A DNA stretch of 64,000 nt from Rhipicephalus microplus (GCF_043290135.1 NC_134700.1:238957588-239021587); one strand, 5' to 3'. Shown: positions 1-12,218, counted from the first letter of the stretch. Notes: a model not told the origin generated them from the letters alone. Numbers and translations are program-made.

Positions 1-2652
1 AGAGGTGTGATGAGGCAGAACTTTCCGTCGTTGGCACTGCGGGCATGACTGAATGTACTTGCGCAAAAAGGTGTACATGCCTGGCCAATAAAACCGGGAG
101 GAAATCCGAGCGTATGTTTTGAAGATGCCCGGATGTGCGCACTGAGGGTCAGCGTGGAAAGCTGAACATATTGCAGCTCGAAGATGGCGAGGTATGACAA
201 GTAGCCACTTTCGGCCCTCAGACTTGTAATTCCTGCGATAAAGGAGGCCATCGCGGACTTCAAAGTGAGCCGCTTGACGGCGCAACGTTCGAGAAGATGG
301 AGAAGTCGACGGATCTGAAAGGAATCGCAGAACAGAGCTGATCCAGTCATACTTGCGTTGCTCAGACGCCATGTCACAGTTATCTGGGAACGCAACCATT
401 TCGTCCACGGCAGATAAACATGCAGAGCTTTCAGCGGACATTGGCGAGCGTGATAAAGCGTCGGCATCAGTGTGACGTCGGCCAGACCTGTAGACAACAC
501 GCATGTCAAACTCTTGCAACCGCAAAGCCCAGCGAGCTAAACGGCCGGAGGGGTCCTTCAACGTGGATAACCAACAAAGCGCATGGTGATCGGTGACTAC
601 ATCAAAAGGGCGACCATATAGGTACGGTCTAAATTTACCTAGAGCCCATATAATTGCCAGACACTCCTTCTCTGTCACAGAATAGTTCTTCTCCGCTTTG
701 GTGAGGGTACGGCTTGCGTATGCGACTACGTACTCCTGGAATCCCGATTTACGCTGCGCGAGCACGGCGCCGAGTCCAACACCGCTGGCATCGGTGTGTA
801 CCTCCGTCGGAGCAGTCGGGTCGAAATGACGCAAGATTGGTGGCGAGGTTAACAGACGGCGCAACTTTTCGAAAGCATCGTCACAGGCGGGTGACCAAGC
901 GTAACTTTTCGAGTCACTGCGTAGAAGTTCAGTCAATGGGGCGGTGATCATAGCAAAATTCCGAATAAAGCGGCGGAAATAGGAGCAGAGGCCAAGAAAG
1001 CTGCACAGATCCTTCAGAGACGCAGGTTTAGGGAACTGTGCAACTGCCCGAAGCTTGGCTCTGTCAGGAAGAATACCCTCTTTAGATACAACATGACCGA
1101 GGATGGTGAGCTGACTTGCGCCGAAGAGGCATTTCTTAAGGTTGAGCTGAAGGCCGGCGTCAGTTAGGCACTGCAGCACTTCATCTAGCCTGCGCAGATG
1201 CGTTGGAAAATCCGGGGAAAATATAATCACGTCATCCAAGTAGCACAGGCATGTTTTCCACTTCAGGCCACGCAAAAGATTGTCCATCATCCGCTAGAAT
1301 GTTGCGGGTGCGTTGCAAAGACCAAAAGGCATGACACAGAATTCGTAAAGGCCATCAGGTGTGACAAAGGCCGTCTTAGGCTGATCTTCAGGTGCCAGAG
1401 GGACTTGCCAGTAGCCACTCCGTAAGTAAATAGAAGAGAAGAACTCCGCACCTTGGAGGCAGTCAAGGGCATCGTCGATTCTCGGTAACGGGTAAACGTC
1501 CTTTTGAGTTATTTTGTTAAGACGACGGTAGTCAACACAGAAGCGAATTGACCCGTCCTTCTTCTTAACGAGAACGACTGGAAATGCCCAGGGGCTGTTC
1601 GAAGGCTGGATGACGCCACGCTTGAGCATGTCAGCTACTTGGTCATCGATAACCTGGCGCTCGGCTGCGGACACGCGATAGGGTCTTTGACGCAATGGCG
1701 CATTGGTACCCGTGTTGATGCGGTGACACACGGCTGACGTGCGGCCGAGGGGAGTATGCTGGCAGTCGAAGGAATAACGGAACTTGTTCAGTAGTCGTAG
1801 AAGCTGAGCACGTTGCGAATGCGAAACGGTTAACGTGTCGGTGATGGAGCTGCTCAGTACGTCCGGCCTAGTAGTCTGCGGCGAAGAGGCACAGGTCACT
1901 CCGGTGACTTCGTGTTCGGCGGAAGGACCAGCCGGCATGCCGATAATTGCAGAAGGGTCGAGACTGTAAACACGCCCGACGCACTCACCCCGGAGTAGTG
2001 TTACAGGACATGACAACAGGTTCGAGATGAGTAGTCTGCTGACGCCGTCATGAAGTTCTAGAAGGGCATAAGGTAGCGGCGAACACTTGCGACGAACGAA
2101 AAGAGCAGATGGCGTGAAAAGGGCACTAGACTCAGCGAGAGAGTTGCAAGACACCATGGTAAGGGCAAAAGAGTGCGGCGGTATGATGACGTCTTCAGCA
2201 ACAAATAGTTTGTCCCCGGTTTCATGAGCATCATATAAGAGAGCGTCGTCAAACACTTCAAATGCCACCTCAGCGCGCGAGCAATCGATGACGGCCTTAT
2301 TAGCGGAGAGAAAATCCCAGCCCAAAATGAGGTCATGGGAGCAGGAATCCAACACTAGCAATTCAACGACATAAATGAGGCCACCAATCGCGATGCGAGC
2401 AGTACAAGCAGCGGCCGGTGTGACGTGATCTGCACTGGCTGTACGAAGTGATATACTAGCTAGTGGCGTCATAACTTTTTTCAGCAAGCGGCAGAGTCTA
2501 GCACTTATCACTGAAACTGCGGCACCAGTGTCGACAAGAGCGAGTGCAGCGACGCCGTCCACATGTACGTCTAGAACATTCGTTGGTGAAGTGAGAGGCC
2601 TTGGTCTTTTCGCTGGCGACGCAGTTCCTGCCTCTGGGACTGCGGCAATTAG
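1..2652 (-). pseudogene. pol: pol polyprotein (PR-RT-RH-IN), one nonsense codon, truncated by window edge
   Basis: The pol frame is open across the gag stop and runs to the window edge. It begins with an aspartic protease ([12 protein letters not shown], near 2530-2500). Next come the RT fingers and palm, [10 protein letters not shown], and the YLDD catalytic box at 1231-1242. RNase H follows ([24 protein letters not shown]), then the integrase HHCC zinc-binding region (CPQCQRRK near position 20-50). One TAG stop at 1294-1296, between [10 protein letters not shown] and the YLDD box, interrupts the frame; otherwise I read no stop or frameshift to position 1. By family, pol is made by -1 frameshifting from gag, and a slippery-looking GGGAAAAC abuts the gag stop. 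The stop should make this copy non-autonomous unless it is read through. Confidence 0.92.
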
Positions 2653-3893
2653 TTTTCCCGCTCCGGCGATGAAGGACGACGACGCATCGGCGATGGCGAG
2701 CGGCGTCGAGGTGATGGCGAGCGGCGGTTAACAGGAGGGCGGTGGTCGGCGTACGATGACATCTGGTCGGGTGGCTGAGAGCCTGTGAACGAACGGCGCG
2801 GTGGCACATAAAGGGCAGGTTCGAAGGTCTGGTCGTAGCTCTGTCGGTAGACAGGAACGCGCCGACGGCAGTATCGCGCTATGTGGCCAGGCAGCCCACA
2901 GGCAAAGCATATTGGGCGATTGTCGAGTGTACGCCATTGTCCACTACTATGGACGGACCTTGACTGAGCGAACCGAGGAGTGGGTCGGAGCGGCACGGCT
3001 GAGGAAAGCGACGTAAAAGTCTGAAGAGGTGGTCGAGCCGCTACTTCAGCATAGCTTAGAGGTGCATTTACCTCGGCACAGGCAACAGGGCTCGGCAAGG
3101 GTGAAGTGTCACGGGCAGATGGCAGAGCCACGCAAACTTGCTCCTGGATGACCTGGCGAATGTTTGCTGGCGGAGGTGACGCTGGTTGGCCTGCTGTTGA
3201 TAGCAGCGATAGCTGACGAGCGACCTCAGCACGAACAAACTCCTTAATCTGCGATAGCAGCGACTGAAGGTCAGATGTGGTGGTCAGGCTGGAGAGGGTG
3301 TCATCCGGGACGTCAGGGCGTCGAGTGAGAAGACGCTGTCGTCGCAGCTCGCCGAAACTCTGACACAACTCAATGACCTCAGAGACAGTGACAGGGTTCT
3401 TGGAGAGCAGCATTTGAAAGGCGTCGTCGGAAATGCCTTTCATGATATGTCGCACCTTGTCAGTTTCGGCCATCGACCGGTCGACACGCCGGCAGAGGTC
3501 AAGGATGTCCTCTATGTAGCTGGTGAATGTCTCACCAGTTTGTTGGGACCGGCCTCGTAGGCGTTGTTCTGCGCGAAGTTTGCGCACACCAGGGCGTCCA
3601 AAAACATCTGCGATGCAGGTTTTGAAGGTAGTCCAGGTGGGGATATCCGCCTCATGGTTTCTGTACCATAGCTTGGCAACATCCGTTAAATAAAACATCA
3701 CGGCGCCAAGCTTTGTGGGATTGTCCCATTTGTTAGTAGCGCTGGCTCGTTCATACGACTCCAGCCAATCCTCAACGTCTTTCTCGTCGGTGCCGCTGAA
3801 GATGTCGGGTTCTCGCAAGAGCTGTGTACCGGGACAGCTCCTGCGTGGCGAAGTCGGGGGGGGGGGGTGTGTGAAGACAGCGTCGTCAGGCAT
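2649..3893 (-). CDS. gag: gag polyprotein of the gypsy element
   Basis: Retrotransposon capsid/nucleocapsid protein, 414 codons from the first ATG (3893-3891); the frame stays open upstream to 3947 but without an ATG. The N-terminal half has the capsid-like retrotransposon gag pattern (W-rich segment, [26 protein letters not shown]). The C-terminal third holds one CCHC zinc knuckle, [14 protein letters not shown] (CX2CX4HX4C, about 2868-2909), followed by an Arg/Ser/Pro-rich basic tail as in nucleocapsids. A run of about ten G on the plus strand near 3860 encodes a proline stretch. The gag stop is a TAA at 2649-2651, and pol is open across it in the -1 frame. No break is seen within gag. Confidence 0.92.
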   Translation of the reverse strand: MPDDAVFTHPPPPTSPRRSCPGTQLLREPDIFSGTDEKDVEDWLESYERASATNKWDNPTKLGAVMFYLTDVAKLWYRNHEADIPTWTTFKTCIADVFGRPGVRKLRAEQRLRGRSQQTGETFTSYIEDILDLCRRVDRSMAETDKVRHIMKGISDDAFQMLLSKNPVTVSEVIELCQSFGELRRQRLLTRRPDVPDDTLSSLTTTSDLQSLLSQIKEFVRAEVARQLSLLSTAGQPASPPPANIRQVIQEQVCVALPSARDTSPLPSPVACAEVNAPLSYAEVAARPPLQTFTSLSSAVPLRPTPRFAQSRSVHSSGQWRTLDNRPICFACGLPGHIARYCRRRVPVYRQSYDQTFEPALYVPPRRSFTGSQPPDQMSSYADHRPPVNRRSPSPRRRSPSPMRRRPSSPEREN

Positions 3894-3967
3894 GACGGAC
3901 GGCAGCTTTCGGCTACGCAGTTCCAGGACTGGGGAAGACCGCAGCACTCTCCACCAAAATATAATGT

Positions 3968-4115
3968 AAATGCAAGGTCACAAGTGGTATCAGCGTCGGT
4001 ACAGAAGCAGCAAGAGCTAGCCGGATGTACGGGCAGCGTCGCAGCAGCAACCAGGCAGTCCTATCTCGTGCCTCGCGCCCACGTGTCGATGTCGCTGCAG
4101 TAGTGGGCATTCCTC
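3968..4115 (-). repeat. Putative 5' LTR of the first gypsy element
   Basis: Upstream of gag on the minus strand, a TG...CA-bounded stretch of about 150 bp (TGTAGTGAAGAGG to GCATTTACA) is followed 8 bp later by TGGTGGAGAGTG, a possible tRNA primer-binding site starting with TGG. The matching 3' LTR is outside the window, so the boundaries cannot be confirmed. The start may instead be at a TGTGGTG a few bases further out. Confidence 0.4.
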
Positions 4116-5457
4116 TTCACTACACACCACATGTTTTCCTAGGTGTTTTTTTTTCTGAAAAATTTGCGTCGATTTACTAGTCTATTTGTGCTAAAAACGG
4201 GTATTAGTCAACAAGGGCATCGCAGAATGTTTTCTTTGTGGCAAGATAATTGCCCGTGATCTCGATTTGGGGCTTACAGCAGGCACATGTGGTGCAGTGT
4301 CATATCGTGGCATGTATGTCATGACAGACATACATACAGAGAGACAGCAAAATTTAATCGGTCCTAATGAGTTACTGACAGGGTCCTGTAACAGTGGGGG
4401 TGGGGAGGAGGCTGTCGTAACAGCTGGCCGTGCCCACGTAGACGACAGAACTTCATGACACTTCGCCTAGTCCTGGGCCCTCTGAATAGACTGGGTTCGC
4501 TTTCGGAGTACGGTGCTTTTATGGCCTCCTTCCATTCAGATTCACCGGGAATGCCGTGGCAAAAACAAGTTTTATTTAAAGGTGGGGGGGGGGGAGAGTT
4601 CTGGTGTGCTAGGTCCTGGCTACGCCACTGGCTGTCCATTGTTCTTTACTTAACCCTTCCACTACCATGTGGGATTCCACAGAACTTATTAGAAATCTTG
4701 AACGCAGCAATGGTGGTGGCTGTGGCCCAAGCATTTGTATTTGCTGCGGAGACGTCCAGGACATAAACACAGAAGGTGACACACCTTATTTGAAAGTTTG
4801 TCGCCAATGATGACGAAGTCTCCTTTCTCATACGACACACAATTTTTTGTATTCCATATTAGTTGGCATTTTTACTCGCTTGTTGATGGAGTGTTAGCAC
4901 TCGTATAAAAAATTGGTCCCGAAACATTTCCGAACGAATTCGAACGATTAATGCACTCTCGAAAGGATTCATCGGTGGTTCGTTCGAGAGAAATCTGACG
5001 GATCGCGCCAGAGGCTTTTCGCGACGGCAGCATGATTGATGCGTTCAGTATGCGAACACAGTGCTCTCGCGTAATCATTTTTACGCCGAGATAACGTGTG
5101 TCGAATGTTATGAGAGTTGCTTGTGACTTGTGCATTTGTATAAAAAAAACAAGTAGGCCTTCTCAAGATGATTTTTTAAGCCCACTGATCCTTTGAGAGA
5201 ACTAATAAAAATATAGACGCCTACTCTAAGCAATGTGCTGATACATAGCGGCACAGCTTGTTTTCGAAAAATGTTGAAACTTAAAAAGTTCACGTTGCGA
5301 GTCGTTTTTTTTTTGAAATTTTCAAATGAAGTTCGGTCACATGGACAACGTTCTCTATAATATGAAGGTATTAGGTTGATGCTACATATTTGATTTCATA
5401 GTTCGCATTGCACCCGGTCAGCAGAATAAGTTTTGAGTCTTCCACACTAATGCAGTC
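4116..5457. other. No gene seen
   Basis: AT-rich sequence beyond the gypsy 5' end, with homopolymer runs of T (4147, 5305) and G (4582). The short open frames here lack codon bias, domains or splice context. Nothing can be supported. Confidence 0.5.
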
Positions 5458-5600
5458 GTTACGGCACTCGGCAGTCGACTCGAAGGTTACAAATAAGTTG
5501 ATGAAAAGCTATAGAGGCCCGTGTACGCTATGATGTCAGTGCGCGTTAGAAGACACCAGGTGGCTGAAAAAGTGCCGAGTCCTCCACTATAGCGTCAGTA
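5458..5600 (+). repeat. Degenerate tRNA-headed SINE (Ruka-like subfamily)
   Basis: An eroded copy. GTTACGGCACTCGGCAGTCGA matches the SINE A-box region. AGAGGCCCGTGTACGCTATG, the CACCAGGTGGCTGAAA segment and TCCTCCACTATAGCGTC match the SINE body of better copies at 27381 and 35513. No clear target-site duplication remains. Confidence 0.6.
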
Positions 5601-6774
5601 AACAGGCTGAAGACCGTCTCCACCCTACTAAATATTCACTCAACCAATGAACCTCGAAAACGAGACGTCAATATCAATTGTGTTGTCTTTTGACACATGG
5701 GTGTGTGTGCTCATTGGTCTGATAGGCTAGCGAAGACAATAAACAACTTGCGTATGAGCCTCTGCAAGATTGTTGCCTAGAGCTAGATTGATAAATGAAC
5801 CATTAAAATAAACTACTAAAGTATAAAGCAAGAAAAATACATAAACTGACAATGGTGGGGTGGAATGAAATGATTTGCTCTGATGTCGCCGACTGAATCC
5901 CAAGGGAGGTTCATGAGGCATACTTACGTGAATGTTTCGTATAAAAAGCTATCCAAGGCGTGACGCATTGTGACAGCAACATAGTAAAAATAAATGGCGT
6001 TTTGTGAAAACACATGTGCTACTCAGTGAAAAAAAAATAGTACCTCCCAATCGTCCTCTGCAAATATGAACGAACAACTTACATATTTCAGGCATTTTTT
6101 TTTGTGTTGAGCCTCAGGCTTCTATATAGAAGCACGTTGGGTTGGTTTCGTAGTGGAATATAGGAATGAATTGGTTTAAGACATCTCACGGAAGAAAAAA
6201 AGGGTCTCAAATGTTAAGTATCGCCATCGGTACACTGGCTGTCATGTGGGATTTCTGAGCAAACTTGGTAAAGGACGCTCCGCATCTGAATAGGTACCCT
6301 CATTTAGCTGTTGCATGCGACGATGAAGCTAAAATAGCTATAGGAGGAGGAATAAATTTTCGCGAATAGTTCGAATAAACAATATTACCAAACATTTTCC
6401 TTTTCTATGTTTTAATGCGATAACAATTGCACGGCCATTGCCATCGCCCTCATTGCAATTGTCATCGCGTCCCGCTTATGTATATTTATGCCTACTTATA
6501 AAAATGTCAAAAAATAAATCGGGAAAAAAACATTCTGACGTATCCGACCGGAGATTCGAAGCAGTGACCTCTCGCTGCACAACACGCCGAGACAGCACAA
6601 CCATGTACCGTGCATGTGCCAGCGTAATAATGCTGAGCTTTTTATATACTCGGATTAGCTTGCGCTTCTTTCTTATCAGTCAACGCTCCTATATTATCTT
6701 TCAATTTGAAAACTGCCCATGAAACGCGCACAAAAAAGTGGCCCCTTTCTGTACCCCCTTGGTATGTAAAACAA
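5601..6774. other. No gene seen; possible old SINE remnant
   Basis: AT-rich. Around 6545-6605 the minus strand holds a stretch ending GCTTCGAATCTCCGGTC that resembles a tRNA B box, possibly the head of another old SINE family. This is too weak to call. Nothing else supported. Confidence 0.35.
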
Positions 6775-7005
6775 AAAAATGGCAGCATATCCACGGAGAG
6801 AATGATGGAGTGTGGGGCGAAGCATTCGTCCGTCCATTCGTTCTTGATTTTTTCCGTCTGTGCGACCGTCCATGCGTCCATCCGCCCATCCGTGCGTGCG
6901 TCCGTTCCTGCGTTCGTCCATGCATTCGCCCCTGCGTCCGTTCATGCGTCCGTTCATGCGTCCATTCACGCATCTGTCTGTGTGTCCGTTCGTCCATCTA
7001 TTCAA
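6775..7005 (+). repeat. Dispersed repeat with CGTCC-rich simple-sequence tail
   Basis: CAGCATATCCACGGAGAGAATGATGGAGTGTGGGGCGAAGC leads into about 170 bp of imperfect TCCG/TGCG/CATC repeats. The same leader followed by a shorter CGTCC-rich tail recurs at 48197-48300. The open frames across this tail on both strands (Arg/His/Thr- or Val/Ser/Cys-rich) are products of the repeat and not genes. Confidence 0.7.
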
Positions 7006-7113
7006 CACTCCAAGTACCCCCATCTCGCATCTTTTCATCATATATTTCCCATATAGAAGCACCGCCATCCAGCGGACATTCCAAGGACTAAACGAGAGGT
7101 GGCACACGCACAC

Positions 7114-7647
7114 TTTCTTACGGCTTGCGCTTCGGGTCCACTTCCCACCTTTCACCACCTCGAGTTGATGGTATATACTAGTTCACTGTATTCATGACAC
7201 TGCGGCCGAACGCTCGCTAAACCTTTCGAAAACCAAGGAGGTTACGCCCAGCGAGTATGACGTAGCAAACTTTTTCAGTGAGATAGTGCTCAATGTACAT
7301 GCCAGTGGCTGCTAATGTGAAATGCGAGACAGGAGGATTCAGCTTTTAATTTCTTACGGCTTGCGCTTCGTATCTACTTCCCATTTTTAACCACCTCGAG
7401 TTCATTCATGGTATATACAAGTTCATTGTATTCATGGCACTGCGGCTCAACGCTCGCTAAACCTTTCTAAAGCTAAGGAGGTTACACCCAGCGAGTATAA
7501 CGTAGCAACCCTTTCTTGTCAGATAGTGCTCAATGTACATGGCAATGGCTGCTAATGGTGATCGCAGCCTGCGTGTTAACTAAAAGCCGAACGCTCCTGT
7601 CTCTCATTCCCCATTAGCAGCCATTGACGTGTACATTGAGCACTATT
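7114..7647. repeat. Direct 236-bp duplication inside a fold-back (inverted) repeat
   Basis: The unit starting TTTCTTACGGCTTGCGCTTCG at 7114 recurs at 7350, both copies running through AACGCTCGCTAAACCTTTC and GATAGTGCTCAATGTACATG. A partial inverted copy at about 7577-7647 matches 7284-7349 in reverse complement (ATAGTGCTCAATGTACA through GAGACAGGA to the CTTTTA segment). The second unit therefore lies in the loop of a fold-back with arms of roughly 70 bp. It resembles a MITE or fold-back element with an internal duplication; the family is not recognised. Confidence 0.75.
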
Positions 7648-10224
7648 TTTTATTGTTCAACAACGCACAGAAGAAGTCTCTCACCGGTACCACCTTGGAG
7701 GTCAAGATGTTATACTTGTTACATACTACGGGAGACGAACGGGTGCCGCTATAAGAAGTTTCGCCCCTAAAAAGAAAAGAACACTGGCCACACCTTACCT
7801 GAGACACCACCGCGTGGCAGAAGATGTAAAGTAGCCTCTCCACACACCACAGCTACAAAATGAAAGAAATATCTGACAACGTCTGGTTGGGCGTTCTCGA
7901 CACTTGGAGCAGGTTTCCCAAACCCAGGCTTAACTGTCTCAGTTGTGAATTGACATGTGTCCTGTGTATACCTCCGTTCTTTTGGAGCCGCTCTTTCTTT
8001 GTGCTTCGGTGGTGCATTGCAAGTATCGTGGCTGTCGTCGTTACTTGTGCAACCCGATTTCTCCCTATATCATTCACTGTTCCTTAAGCCGTGTATCTGT
8101 ACGTGCATGTCTCCCTTGGTACGCGACCACTTAGTTCTATGACTCTCAGCATGTGCGGATGGAGAGCCAGCCAGCCAGCCCAGCCCAGCCCAGCCCAGCC
8201 AGGCGCATGTCTACAGTATTTTTGTGTGATCGAAAAGCCACATTTTGCACCGAGATATACCTAGCTTGATAGCTTCCCTTTTTTGTGGCATTCGATATGC
8301 GCCTGATTGCATGGGTGGCTTTCAACCGTCCCAACGTCGCAATCATGGGTGGACAAAGCTCAATCAACCTAGCTTTAGAACAAAATGTTTCTACCCGGGA
8401 CTCCAAACTCATTTGAACAGTGAGGCCATAGCAAGCTCACTGTCAAAAGAGTTTTTAGGGCACAGCGCTTCCAAATTCACTTCCCTCAATGGCGTTTCGA
8501 AACAACATTCTCTCTGGCTTTCCGCGTGAAAAAACTGGCGCGCACCGAATGTGCAGCATGCTCACAATACTTCCCTAAATTTCGTCTGCCACTCGCACGC
8601 CCCCGCCCCAAGTTCCGTACGAATAGCGGGGATTCCAGAGAACGAAGCTTCGCCACCACTTTAAACCCTTTTGGGCTCATCTGGATTACTGATCCTATAG
8701 AAAGGATAAGCGAGTGGAGACTTCAGCTATTCAAATTACGAAAACTCGTGATTTATGCACATGTCCTATTCTGTATGTCCAAACTGCTCTAAATGGCTTA
8801 CATAAATCTTACACCGCCAGACTTATTGTGCATGGGGCATTTGAGGTTCATATTAGATATAATTGTTGAGCGGGTGCTCATGGATATTTGCAAAGACTAA
8901 AATTATGTGTAAAGTTTTACAGAATACGAATGAACAGTAGCGTTGACACGAAAAAACAAATCTGCGACACTGCAGCAAGAGCTGGACCTATTGGACACGT
9001 CTCCCAAACATAGTATTTATGATAACTACTACCTGGGTTCACACTTACATAACATTTATACTAACATTGAATTAGTTTCAGTGCCGTGCTAAGCAAAGAC
9101 AACTGTGACAGAGGGCACCTGAATGTTCAAAACCTCCCCAGGCTATTGGTGGATATTTACGTACAATACCATATTTATGTGCACAAATGATACCTAAAAA
9201 ATGTGCGCACGTGAAGGAAACCATTCTATAAACAGCTGATGGAAGCTTTCGTGATTACGTATCAATATAATAGTATGTACTGATTTGCATCATGTAGTCT
9301 ATGTATAAATGCTGCCATCCTTCCTGTTGCCATTGTAAAGTTGGTCTACTGGACAATGCGGAAATCGTCAGGGACTATTTGGTAAGTTTTTATGTACTTT
9401 TGACAACAGTATATTCCCCCGCATTAAACCAGTAAACGCGGATTTAAACTGCTTCACTTCAAGTTTGCACCGGCTTAAACGCGTATTCCCACAGTAACAC
9501 TAGTGGAGACACGTTTTGTACAACATTGGCTCTACTTAAATCAGGGTGTTTAATAATCCATGAATTAGCACGTGTTTCTTCGCCTCCTGCTGTCGCATAA
9601 CTTTCGTTACTGTTGCATAATGACTAGCCTTCTACATCTCACTCTAATGAACGTCCGCTTAAATTTCTCTAGAAGACTTACACAACAGCCGAGCTAGGAC
9701 TTCAATTTAAATAGGTTAGGCGAGAAAAGATCTTGGGCTACAAGAAGAGTCTCAGCCGTAAACGTTCACAGATCTCTACTCAAAAGAACACTCGACACTT
9801 CGTTAAGCTCTCTCGGCAAAGAGATGCATGACAAGGTCTCGCGACGGGGGGCTCATTCGGTGCCTCCCTGTATAATGAGTGCGCGGGAATCCAATTTCGC
9901 AAATTCAGTCCACCTTTTCCTAAAAGGAGCCCTTTACTTTCGGGTCTTGAAATACGCAATGGCCTTCGTCTTCCCCGTTGGCGCTTGAGGAACTTCGAAG
10001 GACATCGCTAAATGATCTCTGCTACTACAGTCACTGTATACTCTCTCGCAGGGAGCTTATACAGTAACTGAAAGTGCCACCGAATAGCAGAATATCATAT
10101 ATTCGTGATGCAGTCGAAATCAAAGAGGCCCAACAGGCTTCCTATAGTTGAACAAGAGCTTCAATTTCCTCAGTAACAGCGTGATTGTTGACGACGAAAG
10201 TCGAGAGGAGCCCGACTGCTCTGT
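7648..10224. other. No gene seen
   Basis: Mostly unique AT-rich DNA. A short CCAGC-type simple repeat lies at 8167-8200. The stretch 8460-8680 is more GC-rich, but its frames carry no recognisable domain. No splice-bounded exon can be supported. Confidence 0.5.
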
Positions 10225-10425
10225 CGTCCACCGCGATGGAGCAGTAGTTATGACGGGTTCAATCCCGGCCCCGGTGGTTGGATTTCGATGTTGGCGGAAC
10301 AAATATTAGATGTCCGTGTACTGTGTGGCGTCATTGCACGTTTAAGAGAATTAGATGGTCGAAATTTTCCGAGCACTTTACTACAGCATGCCTCATAGTG
10401 GCATCTTGGTTTTGGCATGTAAGAT
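10225..10425 (+). repeat. Degenerate tRNA-headed SINE (second subfamily)
   Basis: CCACCGCGATGGAGCAGTAGTTATGACGGGTTCAATCCCGGCCCCGG keeps a B box (GGTTCAATCCC). It is followed by GTCCGTGTACTGTGTGGCGTCATTGCACGTTTAAGA and GGTCGAAATTTTCCGAGCACTTTACTAC, an eroded match to the body of the other SINEs here. Confidence 0.65.
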
Positions 10426-11421
10426 CGCGGGTATTGCTATAGTGTCTAAAGAATGAAAACGTTGATGTTGCCATAACTCAATGCATGAGCTTACCGATAG
10501 TTGTGAAGTTCAGACGCAGCTAGCCGCATTAAAATTTTTCGAATGCTGGACGTGAAAAATGACTTGGTTTCTGCCGTTTGTAGGTGATGACAACTTGGCT
10601 TGGCGTGAACTTGATGACAGCTTGGCTTGGCTTGAAAATGCAGAGCAGAACATATGTGTTGTTTGTGAAAAAGCGTCTATTGGCGATGGCAGCCACCGCT
10701 GGCTACTTTGCTAAAATGACACCTTTCTCGTACTGTCACCCTATTGTCAGCTGAATTGACAGCGTAGTCGCAGAACTTCAGGCCAATATGATGCCTTCAT
10801 AACAAAGGCGGTGGTCGTATAATACTAACACGCAGGCGTTAAAATTGTATGACTAAACGTATGCGACAAACGTACGGCTAAACGTGTGTGTCAACAAAAC
10901 TGGGCACTACTCGACGGCAGTGTCGGTTTTAGTTTCGAACTGAAGCCTATATGTTCACCTGAAGTAGTATGATTATATGGAAATAACAATCTCTGGGCCT
11001 ATGAAAGAAATGGATCACTCACAAAGAAAGTGTTATACCTATATAAACAATGCAGATCATGGAAGTGGCAACCTGTGCAATGAGCACTTTACTGGGTAAC
11101 CAATGTTTTTAGTGTAGAAATTCAGAACTTTGACCATTCGGAGTACGAGAAAATATTTGTACACATACGCCTAAGATCTTTTGAATACCAACCGTGACAG
11201 TTAAAGCGATTCACACCGATAACCATAGAATGATATCTTTCTTTTTTACTATCAGAAGATATAAAAAACTTAGGCTCGCTAACGAAAATAATGCTCTCTT
11301 CATAGTGTTGACGCGCCACAGCGCTATATGCTCGCCCTAGGTGCAATCCTAGCTCACAGCTCAATCACCATGTCACATTACAAGGTACCGAAGGTATTAA
11401 GATTCAAATTGACCATAACAC
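10426..11421. other. No gene seen; includes expected 3' flank of the M13 gene
   Basis: AT-rich sequence downstream (on the minus strand) of the M13-like gene's polyadenylation signal. No ORF with domain evidence. Confidence 0.5.
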
Positions 11422-11427
11422 TTTATT
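11422..11427 (-). terminator. Polyadenylation signal AATAAA for the M13-like gene
   Basis: AATAAA on the minus strand, 94 bases past the TAG stop of the M13-like gene. This is a normal distance for a short 3' UTR. Confidence 0.55.
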
Positions 11428-11520
11428 ATAAGAAAGCAATCAGTTCCTGTATACACAAACATTGGCTTGACACGGCTAATGAATGAAGTAGACCAAAAAT
11501 GGTAGAGACTTCCTCCTTGA

Positions 11521-11890
11521 CTACGACACGTGTACGGCTTTCGGATGGCTCGCACTCACGCAGCTGATCAACGGGTTCATGGCTGTGCCAACAGGGCAGC
11601 TGAAGGCTTTAGCAAATTCGCTGAGGCCGACCAGAGGCAGGAGACACCGGGAGCGAGCAGCCAGAGCCACTTCGTCACTCTCCTGAGCTGCGCTACCGCA
11701 CGAGAGAAGACAGAAGCGCCGCATTAGGGTGCGCTGCGCAGTTTTCATGCGGCTGCTGTCTCCCATTAAGGCACGCCGTTGTTGGATGGCCAAAAGGGAG
11801 CCTAGCACCAGCTGCACTGAGAGGCTCCAGGCAAAGAGCGTCGACGCCACCGTCTCGTCCCACTCGGCAGCAGTGTTGTTCACCATCTTA
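11521..11890 (-). CDS. M13-like gene, terminal coding exon 6
   Basis: Acceptor CCTGCAG|T. It encodes the ETVAS remnant of ENxAD, then [29 protein letters not shown] (family QLFFxxxAQxWC), and [20 protein letters not shown]. It ends with a short tail and TAG at 11521-11523; the usual C-terminal CxxW has become CVSAS plus nine residues. Confidence 0.87.
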
Positions 11891-12153
11891 CTGCAGGGTT
11901 CATCGCAGAACAAGTCAATTTCAGAAGTCCGATGTTGGTGACATTAATATTGTACAGTGGTCACAGATCGGAACATGACACTATAATTTATAAATAGCGG
12001 GCGACGTACGCGATGGGATTATATCATTATGTCATTGACAGCGGGTCGTATTTATCTAATCATTTTACCCTCCCTATATTAACTATGGTTTACCCCAAGT
12101 TAATTTGGTGATGATGAGAGCACCGAGACGTAAGCGGCTGGATAGATATCTAT

Positions 12154-12218
<65 letters not shown>

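Larger units (their letters stand above)
1..4115 (-). mobile_element. Ty3/gypsy LTR retrotransposon, 3' part cut by the window edge
   Basis: Read on the minus strand the order is putative 5' LTR (about 4115-3968), gag (3893-2649), then pol (protease, reverse transcriptase, RNase H, integrase zinc-binding region), leaving the window at position 1. The gag-PR-RT-RH-IN order is that of Ty3/gypsy (Metaviridae) elements. Gag and pol overlap, with pol in the -1 frame. Apart from one in-frame stop in pol, both frames are open for nearly 4 kb, so the copy is young compared with the second gypsy relic at 30.4-33.1 kb. The integrase core and 3' LTR lie outside the window. Confidence 0.93.

Noticed and set aside
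6694..7168. Several overlapping 80-150 codon frames on both strands
   Set aside because: They are all products of the CGTCC-rich simple repeat; no domain and repetitive composition.
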